From: Leptofilum sp050292445
Lineage (GTDB): Bacteria; Chloroflexota; Anaerolineae; Promineifilales; Promineifilaceae
Length of the DNA: 13,462 nucleotides
Reading direction: 5' to 3'
NCBI GenBank assembly: GCA_050292445.1
Contig: JBNKLQ010000170.1
Location: 1 to 13,462, forward strand
The notes below the pieces were generated by a model that did not search any database, was not told the DNA's origin, and saw nothing but the letters and a program-made list of their open reading frames with translations. This document shows, one piece after another, positions 7,208 through 12,744 of this stretch (position 1 is the stretch's first letter; each line of letters opens with the position of its first letter). A program made the position numbers and the translations under genes.

Positions 7208-8170
7208 GTGAAATTATTTTTTGTTGCTGATATTAATGTAGGGGATGAGCTGGAGAATGAGCCATTCCTGATTCAGGATTCTATTTTACGTGAAACGAAA
7301 GACGGCCGTCCCTACTTGTTGGGTACCATGCGCGACAAAACTGGCCAAATCGCTTTTGTCTTTTGGGACATTCCCAGCTATGCCGAAAGCTGGACACAAA
7401 CGGGCAGTGCCGTGTTGGTGACGGGCCGCGTCGTACGCTACAAAGACGCTCTGCAAATCACCATCACCGACATGAACCAAAATTTAGAACCAACCTTAGC
7501 CGACTTGCTGCCATCCAGCCGCTATACCCAGGAAGAAATGATTGCCGAATTAAAAGAGCAAATCAACAGTCTGGGCGAACCGTGGCAGCGGTTGGTCACA
7601 CACTTGCTTTTAGATGACGCTTTTCTGCGTGATTACGTGAACGCCCCAGCCGCACGCAACATGCATCATGCGTACATTGGGGGGCTTCTGGAGCATACCT
7701 TGAGCATGGCCAGGTTGGCCAACTTCCTGGCCAATCATTACCCCTACGTGAATCGTGACCTATTACTGGCTGGCACGCTGCTCCATGATATGGGCAAAGC
7801 GATTGAGTACGACATCAGCAAATCGTTTAGCTTTTCGGAAGACGGCCGTCTCGTTGGCCACATTATGCGCGCTGTGGTTTTGGTAGAGAAAGCAGCCGCT
7901 GAGCTTGGTGATTTTCCAGAAGAAGAACTGCGTCACCTAGTGCATCTCATCGCCTCACATCATGGTACGCAAGAATGGGGATCGCCCGTTGTGCCTAAAA
8001 CGTTAGAAGCCATCCTGCTGCATCAGATCGATTTGTTGGACAGTCGTGTCCAGGGCTTCTTCGACCATCTGGCTAACGACAATGGGGAAGGTGCGTGGAC
8101 TGCCAAAAGCAGCTACATGTTTGGCACAGAACTGCGCCGCCCGGACGGATTCGACAGCGCGGAGAGCTAA
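7208..8170 (+). CDS. YhaM-like 3'-5' exoribonuclease: OB-fold plus HD domain (320 aa)
   Basis: The protein matches the YhaM/Cbf1 layout and length (B. subtilis YhaM is about 314 aa). The N-terminal OB-fold (residues 3-92) has KDGRPYLLGTMRDKTGQIAFVFWD and GSAVLVTGRVVRYKDALQITITDM. A linker helix region (105-150) precedes an HD phosphohydrolase domain: LLEHTLSMARL (H163), LLHDMGKAIEY (H193-D194), GHIMRAV (H218), IASHHGTQEWG (H251, H252) and a late ILLHQIDLLDSR (D275/D278). The family degrades single-stranded RNA (and DNA) using divalent metal. GTG at 7208 has GAGAGGG six bases upstream. The C-terminus ends in a short variable tail (FGTELRRPDGFDSAES). It converges with the glycosyltransferase gene, 6 bp apart, with no visible terminator between. 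Confidence 0.92.
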   Translation: MKLFFVADINVGDELENEPFLIQDSILRETKDGRPYLLGTMRDKTGQIAFVFWDIPSYAESWTQTGSAVLVTGRVVRYKDALQITITDMNQNLEPTLADLLPSSRYTQEEMIAELKEQINSLGEPWQRLVTHLLLDDAFLRDYVNAPAARNMHHAYIGGLLEHTLSMARLANFLANHYPYVNRDLLLAGTLLHDMGKAIEYDISKSFSFSEDGRLVGHIMRAVVLVEKAAAELGDFPEEELRHLVHLIASHHGTQEWGSPVVPKTLEAILLHQIDLLDSRVQGFFDHLANDNGEGAWTAKSSYMFGTELRRPDGFDSAES

Positions 8171-8176
8171 CCGCAG

Positions 8177-10309
8177 CTATGGCTCAATCCGATAAATAGC
8201 ATACAGGAAACGACCCTGAGCATCACGGATTTCTTCATAAGTTCCGGCTGGATACGCTTGTTGAACAAAGGCAAGTTCATCCACGCGTTCTGGCAAAAAG
8301 AGGATCCAGGTTTTCTTTTCAATAGGCCAAACAGGGGAGGCAGTTAACGGGTCCACAATATCTACTGCCTGCACGTCCCTTGCCAGATAAGGGATGGTAT
8401 TCAGACTAGAATAGCCCATCCGTGGAAAACCCAAAAAGTAAACATTTGGCGGCGGCGTCTCCGCTTGCAAGGTATGAGCAATATCTGTAGCCACCACGGT
8501 ATTAAACCCGCCCAGTTCATACGATTCGTACAGGTCGCCAAAACAAAACGTTATGTCAATCATAGTGAGCCACAGCAGCAAGACGGCCGTTCCCAACCCA
8601 ACCCACACCTTACTTTCTGGCCACAGATGCCGCAACCATCGCGCAACCAGGCCAATCGGCAAGCCGACCAACACGGCCACGCTAGGCATGGCCAAAATAA
8701 ACCGCTGCGAAGCGGGTGGGTCCTGGCTGAAGCCGCTGAGTATCGGAACAGACAGCAAAGGCAGTAAGAGCAGACCAAAGCGGCCATCAAAGCGCAGCAG
8801 TGCCCAGGCCAGGCCAGCTAAAAACAGCCCAGCAGCGAACGGCAATAGAAGCGGCACGCCCGGCTGATACAGCAAACGTAGCGGCAAATGGGTAAACCCC
8901 AACGCCGCCTGCCACATTTGCCCTAAGACGATCCATGCTTGATTGTGCCCTTCATTGGCGGACATGCTGGCTAAACGCTCTCCCAAAATGGTGACTCGAT
9001 TGAGCGGGGCCTGAAATTCGGCCCAATGCCGGGCAAAATAGATGGCCAGGGGAAAAATGGTGAGAACGGCCGTATACGCACTCAGTCCAAAATCTGGCAA
9101 CCGCTCTCGCCACTGCCGGGGATGACGCCACCACATAACAACCGCCCACAGCAGCACCAGCAGCGGCAGCACCCGCACAGAAACATAAAAATATTGACCC
9201 AGCCCCAAGGCCAAACCTGCCAGTACAAAGGGAAGTCGTCGCCCCGTGCGCCAACCGGTCCACAAACAAGCCAGCACCAAGGCTACAAACAAGCTATCCC
9301 ACACGTTGTTCAGCCCAATGCGGCTCATATGGATGTGGTAATGGGACCCCATCATAACAACGGCGGCAGCAACGGCCGTTCCCCGATCAAACATCACCCG
9401 CGCCAGCAAATAGGTTGCCACCACGGCCAATGACCCACCCAACGCCGCAAAATAACGCAGCGCCTCAACCGTTTGCCCAAACAGATCGAGGAAAACACTT
9501 TGCAGCGCGTAGTAAAAAGATGGAAAAGAAAACCAGCCAATGGTAAACCAGTTATCGGCCTTGCCCTGCAAAAAGAGCGCCGCGTGAAGTCCAGCCGAGC
9601 CTTCATCGCCGGAAAACGTGTTTGGGAATTGGGTAACGGCCGTTCCCCGCAACAGCCACGCCCCCATAAACAATCCCAGCAGAAGCCACCACTCCCACTT
9701 AGCCAACCCAAGGCCGCGACGCAGCCACAAGCGCCACTCGTCCAGAGGCACACCGCCCACAAGGGCGAAGCCCAATGCCAACAGCCAGGCAACCACCGAT
9801 ACATCCCAACGCTGAGCCAAAGCGATATCGCCAGCCGCCAGACGGGCCAAACTGGTTAAGGCCAACGCCAGCAACAGCAGCAGCGCCTGCCAACCGGCCA
9901 CGCCCAACCAATAGCCTACGCGATGAACAGCCTGTGCAAGCCAATCAGCCGCCAGTCCGTCCCGGCGTACCCGGCTACCCGCCCACAAAAACAACACCCC
10001 GCCTAAGGCCATCAGGCCAGCAACAAACCGGTTAGCAAGTGGCTCCAGCTGCGCAAAACTAAGCTGGCCCAGGATGAGAAGCAGCAAACCGCCCAACAGC
10101 ATCGTGGCAATGATTTGTTTGTGTGATTGTGGGGTGAGGGGAGAAAGGGGGTGAGGGGGAACGGCCGTATCATACACGCCCGCTTCTGCCTGCTGCCGCC
10201 AGCGGCGCACCACCAGCCAAAGAATAAACACCAATAAAGTAGCGGCCCACAGGTAAATCAACGTAGAAGAGATCGTTTCGCTCGTCACAATAGACCTAAT
10301 TATCAACAC
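8177..10309 (-). CDS. GT39/PMT-like integral membrane glycosyltransferase (710 aa)
   Basis: A polytopic membrane protein of the GT-C superfamily (PMT/ArnT type), which moves sugars from polyprenyl-phosphate donors to acceptors on the outer face. There are about a dozen hydrophobic segments (for example 15-35, 68-88, 96-112, 135-155, 170-188, 205-222, 290-315). The signature follows the helix at 205-222: QFPNTFSGDEGSAGLHAALF, with the acidic pair D235-E236 matching the catalytic Asp/Glu of the first outer loop. Further on is a SHYHIHMSRIGLNN-type loop seen in related proteins. The last 130 residues form a soluble, probably external domain. The 5' region encodes a Pro-rich cytosolic linker (PPHPLSPLTP) from a G/C-block repeat. 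GTG at 10309 has no Shine-Dalgarno; GTG at 10288 (IVTSET...) is an equally possible start. The acceptor is unknown. Confidence 0.85.
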   Translation of the reverse strand: MLIIRSIVTSETISSTLIYLWAATLLVFILWLVVRRWRQQAEAGVYDTAVPPHPLSPLTPQSHKQIIATMLLGGLLLLILGQLSFAQLEPLANRFVAGLMALGGVLFLWAGSRVRRDGLAADWLAQAVHRVGYWLGVAGWQALLLLLALALTSLARLAAGDIALAQRWDVSVVAWLLALGFALVGGVPLDEWRLWLRRGLGLAKWEWWLLLGLFMGAWLLRGTAVTQFPNTFSGDEGSAGLHAALFLQGKADNWFTIGWFSFPSFYYALQSVFLDLFGQTVEALRYFAALGGSLAVVATYLLARVMFDRGTAVAAAVVMMGSHYHIHMSRIGLNNVWDSLFVALVLACLWTGWRTGRRLPFVLAGLALGLGQYFYVSVRVLPLLVLLWAVVMWWRHPRQWRERLPDFGLSAYTAVLTIFPLAIYFARHWAEFQAPLNRVTILGERLASMSANEGHNQAWIVLGQMWQAALGFTHLPLRLLYQPGVPLLLPFAAGLFLAGLAWALLRFDGRFGLLLLPLLSVPILSGFSQDPPASQRFILAMPSVAVLVGLPIGLVARWLRHLWPESKVWVGLGTAVLLLWLTMIDITFCFGDLYESYELGGFNTVVATDIAHTLQAETPPPNVYFLGFPRMGYSSLNTIPYLARDVQAVDIVDPLTASPVWPIEKKTWILFLPERVDELAFVQQAYPAGTYEEIRDAQGRFLYAIYRIEP
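10131..10159 (+). other. G-quadruplex-type motif in template strand of the glycosyltransferase gene
   Basis: Four G-runs of 4, 4, 5 and 5 with loops TGA, AGAAA and TGA fit the standard G3+N1-7 rule, and GGGGTGAGGGG occurs twice as a near-direct repeat. The motif is on the plus strand, the template for this minus-strand gene, near codons 50-60. It encodes the low-complexity PPHPLSPLTP linker. Confidence 0.5.
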
Positions 10310-10426
10310 ACGCTTGTTTTTCGCAAAACGGATTGTGACCTCTGGTGGAAGCCACTGAACACCGCGCCGAACTTGTGTTCAATACTAGACTCAATTCGTT
10401 ATGGCACGGGGAAATCCAATCTCCAA

Positions 10427-10454
10427 TTGTATTTGCCACCGCCAATGATAAAAT
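10427..10454 (+). promoter_or_regulatory. Candidate promoter of the CinA-NMNAT fusion gene
   Basis: TTGTAT (10427-10432), 16 bp, TAAAAT (10449-10454), preceded by TG two bases upstream as in an extended -10. Transcription would begin about 3-5 bases before ATG 10465, giving a near-leaderless mRNA. The -10 matches 5 of 6; the -35 is weak. Confidence 0.35.
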
Positions 10455-10464
10455 CCCACATGCT

Positions 10465-11619
10465 ATGGATATAGAGATTAAACAGCTTGTTCAAACCATC
10501 CACGATGCCCCAGAGCGCATTGTTTTAGTTGCCGCCGGTGCCGGGACCGAGGCACTATCCAACCTGTTAGGTGTCGCCGGAGCCACCCGCACGCTGCTAG
10601 AAGCACTGGTCCCCTACAGTCAGGCGGCCTTCGATGAATTTTTAGGACGGCCCCCGGCCAAATATGTTACTGAGCGGACCGCACGCCTGCTGGCAGGCCG
10701 CGCCTTCACCCGCGCCCGCTGGCTAGAGGCAAACACAAACCCTGTCGTGGGGCTGGCCTGCACCGCCACCATCATCACAGACCGGCCTAAGCGGGGGGAG
10801 CACCGCGCCTACATTGCCACCTGGCAGCCAGATCGATTGGTGGAATATGGCATCCAGTTAAATAAAGGGTATCGGGATCGGGCAGGCGAAGAAAATCTGG
10901 TGAGCCGTATTATCCTAAACGCATTAGCCGAAGCCATGTCTTTGCCAGATAAATTGAAGTTTGAACTAACAGACGAGGACAAACTTACCGTTTCCACACA
11001 CCATTTTGGCCAGGCGGCACAGCAGATTGATAGTGGTGAGCTAGATTATTTTGGCGTGAGGGCAGACGGCCGTATCCGCCGCAAAAACAGTAATCCCCGT
11101 GCTATCCTTTCCGGTTCATTCAATCCCCTCCACGATGGCCACCTGGAACTGCTTCAAGTCTCGGCTAGATTGTTGGGCCATCCAGTGGCCTTTGAGATTT
11201 CTGCCCAAAACGTAGACAAACCAGCTATCACGCCAAATACGGTGGTTCAACGCATTGCTCAGTTTGCCGGGCGCTGGCCTGTCTACGTTACCAACGCCCC
11301 CACGTACCTGGAAAAGGCCCAGCTGTTTCCCAATACAGTTTTCGTGATTGGCTTTGATACGGCCGAAAGAGTGCTGCACCCGCGCTACTATCAAAACAGC
11401 GAGTCGGCTCTTCACACCGCGCTAAGCAAAATTGCCCAATGTGGCTGCTCGTTTTTAGTGGCAGGCAGGCAAGATGAAAATGGCGTTTTCCGCGATGGAG
11501 ATCAACTTGACGTGCCAGAATCCTTCACCCATTTATTCAAACCCATTCCAGCTCAGGCTTTTCGCAAAGATATTTCGTCTTCAGAATTAAGGGCAACAGG
11601 GCAGCGGGGCAGTCGCTAA
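10465..11619 (+). CDS. CinA/PncC-like domain fused to NMNAT-type nucleotidyltransferase (384 aa)
   Basis: Two domains are visible. Residues 1 to about 160 resemble the CinA C-terminal (PncC, NMN amidase) fold: a helix, RIVLVAAGAGTEALSNLLGVAGATRTLLEALVPYS, FLGRPPAKYVTERTARLLAGRAF, VVGLACTATI. The catalytic SCTGG motif is replaced by GAGTE. Residues about 213-384 are a HIGH-superfamily nucleotidyltransferase: ILSGSFNPLHDGHLELL (HDGH at 223-226), FVIGFDTAERVL, and the C-terminal KDISSSELRA, matching the ISST.(I/L)R signature of NMN/NaMN adenylyltransferases. NMNAT makes NAD(H) precursors from (Na)MN and ATP. ATG 10465 is chosen over GTG 10345: it starts right at the first helix of the fold, leaves about 155 bp rather than 35 bp to the divergent gene, and has a -10 just upstream. 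Both starts lack a Shine-Dalgarno. Confidence 0.8.
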   Translation: MDIEIKQLVQTIHDAPERIVLVAAGAGTEALSNLLGVAGATRTLLEALVPYSQAAFDEFLGRPPAKYVTERTARLLAGRAFTRARWLEANTNPVVGLACTATIITDRPKRGEHRAYIATWQPDRLVEYGIQLNKGYRDRAGEENLVSRIILNALAEAMSLPDKLKFELTDEDKLTVSTHHFGQAAQQIDSGELDYFGVRADGRIRRKNSNPRAILSGSFNPLHDGHLELLQVSARLLGHPVAFEISAQNVDKPAITPNTVVQRIAQFAGRWPVYVTNAPTYLEKAQLFPNTVFVIGFDTAERVLHPRYYQNSESALHTALSKIAQCGCSFLVAGRQDENGVFRDGDQLDVPESFTHLFKPIPAQAFRKDISSSELRATGQRGSR

Positions 11620-11679
11620 GTAAGGGGCAACAATAATTGATACCTTATTTGCAGAAGGCCACTAATTTTTGCAGGCAAC

Positions 11680-11713
11680 AAAAAAGGGCTTGACGTCTCC
11701 CAACATCAAGCCC
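11680..11713 (-). terminator. Rho-independent terminator of spoVS
   Basis: Read on the minus strand, GGGCTTGA and TCAAGCCC (arms 11706-11713 and 11686-11693) form an 8-bp stem around a 12-base loop, followed directly by six T (11680-11685). It starts 24 bp after the spoVS stop. The plus strand has no T-run after the stem, so it is one-directional. Confidence 0.88.
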
Positions 11714-11736
11714 CGTGTAATCAAACAAAGCTTCTT

Positions 11737-12006
11737 CTACGCTTGATTACGTGGCTCTACATTAATGCGGATAGCCGTTCGTTCCTGGTCATCAATGATA
11801 ACTTCCACAAATGACGGGACACAAACAATATCAACCCCCTCCTCCGCCAGGTACCCTTTGGCGATAACAATCGCTTTTATGGCCTGGTTGACGGCGCCGG
11901 CACCAATCGCCTGCACCTCCGCCCGACTCACCTCGCGCATTACGCCAGCAATTGCACCGGCAACAGCAGCAGTTCGTGAGCGAGCAGAAACTTTGATGAC
12001 GTTCAT
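11737..12006 (-). CDS. spoVS: Stage V sporulation protein S family (Alba-like), 89 aa
   Basis: Nearly the whole sequence follows the SpoVS family: MNVIKVSARSRTAAVAGAIAG, VMREVSRAEVQAIGAGAVNQAIKA, IVIAKGYLAEEGVDIVCVPSF, and the final DDQERTAIRINVEPR. SpoVS is small and highly conserved, with an Alba-like fold suggested to bind nucleic acid, and occurs widely in bacteria that do not sporulate. ATG at 12006 has a strong TTGGAGG Shine-Dalgarno; the longer frame to 12051 adds unrelated residues. It has its own promoter (12082-12111) and terminator (11680-11713), so it is monocistronic. Its position at the edge of the origin-like region, transcribed away from it, is notable for a possible nucleoid protein. 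Confidence 0.95.
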   Translation of the reverse strand: MNVIKVSARSRTAAVAGAIAGVMREVSRAEVQAIGAGAVNQAIKAIVIAKGYLAEEGVDIVCVPSFVEVIIDDQERTAIRINVEPRNQA

Positions 12007-12081
12007 GTTGGGCCTCCAAGATTTCTCATCGATGAACCTTTTTGGTGTCATACTTGAGAGAGCAATGCTCAGGATGAATAG

Positions 12082-12111
12082 ATTCTAGTCAATACGCCAA
12101 CCAATTGTCAA
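12082..12111 (-). promoter_or_regulatory. Sigma-70-type promoter of spoVS
   Basis: On the minus strand a perfect TTGACA (12106-12111) is followed after 18 bp by TAGAAT (12082-12087, 5 of 6). This predicts a start near 12075 and a leader of about 70 bases before the spoVS ATG. Confidence 0.7.
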
Positions 12112-12331
12112 GAATAACAGTACCCGCCCTTCCTGGCAAAAGTCACCGGTACTATCAGGGAATTTGCCACAATGTTAGGGATTTGACAAGCATTTGGGTT
12201 AATTTACGGCCGTTTCCGCCATCACACCAGCCCCAACACCAAATATGCAATGGACACCACAAAGTCACCCATATACAGAAGGTGACAAAATATAGCCCCC
12301 CTGGTTGCGAACCCTATAATCCTTTGAAAAC

Positions 12332-12381
12332 TGTGGATAAACGGCCGTAAACTGTGGAAAACTGATCCCAGGTGTGGAAAA
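12332..12381 (-). promoter_or_regulatory. Cluster of three helically phased DnaA boxes
   Basis: On the minus strand: TTATCCACA (12332-12340, exact consensus), TTTTCCACA (12353-12361) and TTTTCCACA (12373-12381), each of the latter one mismatch from consensus. Starts are 21 and 20 bp apart, two helical turns, so the boxes share one DNA face. An ACGGCCGT octamer fills the space between the first two. A fourth one-mismatch box, TTATCCATA, lies at 12676-12684 on the same strand. Confidence 0.75.
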
Positions 12382-12621
12382 CTTCAGTTGTCATAACTTG
12401 CCTGATTTTGGGGAGGTTCCCACATATGGGGGCTTACTCAAGTCAGGGTGCATATACGCATATGGACTAAAATGATGAAGAATCAAGCAAATAAGTGGCG
12501 TTTGCAGAATTATACAAATCTCTCCCCAATCTAAATTGGTGTGTAGCTACCAGTATTCAGAAAGATATGGGGAGACAAAGGCAATGAAGGCAACATATGG
12601 GTAAGAAAAGGATTCGTACAC

Positions 12622-12660
12622 ATATCCCCAGGCCCTACTACAACATACTACAAATAATAA
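12622..12660 (+). promoter_or_regulatory. Candidate DnaA-trio/unwinding element
   Basis: ATATCCCCA (12622-12630, 7 of 9 to a DnaA box) is followed by a GC cluster (GGCCC, ending at 12635), then CTACTACAACATACTACAAATAATAAT. The octamer TACTACAA repeats with a 10-bp period (12636-12643, 12646-12653). On the complement these are 3'-GAT trinucleotides, the DnaA-trio pattern that follows the box and GC cluster in the B. subtilis origin. An AT-rich stretch continues to about 12700. Confidence 0.5.
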
Positions 12661-12709
12661 TGAGAAGAATAACTATATGGATAACTTCTCTTAATAACCA
12701 ACGGGAGTC

Positions 12710-12737
12710 CCGACAGACAACAGAAACTCGCTATAAT
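12710..12737 (+). promoter_or_regulatory. Promoter of the helicase gene, implying a leaderless mRNA
   Basis: CCGACA (12710-12715, 4 of 6 to TTGACA), 16 bp, then a perfect TATAAT (12732-12737). The expected start, 7-8 bases on, falls at 12744-12745, the A of the ATG. There is no Shine-Dalgarno, which agrees with leaderless translation. Confidence 0.6.
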
Positions 12738-12744
12738 CTGGGCC

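Larger units (their letters stand above)
12112..12708. other. Putative replication origin (oriC-like) intergenic region
   Basis: The region between the spoVS and helicase promoters holds no credible gene but many short repeats. These are three same-strand DnaA boxes at 12332-12381, a box / GC cluster / CTACTA-repeat / AT-rich arrangement at 12622-12700, six ATATGG motifs (12269-12680), and three GTCACC motifs (12142-12147, 12264-12269, and inverted at 12281-12286). There are two ACGGCCGT octamers (12206, 12341). Bases 12641-12700 are 75% AT by count. Flanking genes are transcribed away on both sides. parS-like sites 6-8 kb to the left support an origin-proximal location. There is no dnaA or dnaN here, so the call rests on motifs alone. 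Confidence 0.65.

Noticed and set aside
7286..7301. A parS-like match (TATTTTACGTGAAACG) at the 5' end of the YhaM-like gene
   Set aside because: Only 13 of 16 positions match and the left half-site is poor; it encodes conserved protein sequence.
9026..9433. Long plus-strand open frame opposite the glycosyltransferase gene
   Set aside because: Its composition (Gln/Pro/His-rich) is the antisense shadow of a Leu/Trp-rich membrane protein.
10345..10464. N-terminal extension of the CinA-NMNAT protein from GTG 10345
   Set aside because: The 40 extra residues have no place in the CinA fold and no Shine-Dalgarno, and would leave only 35 bp between divergent genes.
11686..11713. The hairpin as a terminator also for the plus-strand CinA-NMNAT gene
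   Set aside because: On the plus strand the stem is not followed by a T-run.
12105..12350. An 81-codon plus-strand open frame in the origin-like region
   Set aside because: It has no ribosome binding site and no recognisable protein pattern, and it overlaps the repeats and the first DnaA box. It is a chance frame.
12662..12690. GAGAAG / CTTCTC inverted repeat as a terminator or cruciform
   Set aside because: The stem is only 6 bp with a 17-base loop and no T-run; it is more simply part of the AT-rich unwinding region.
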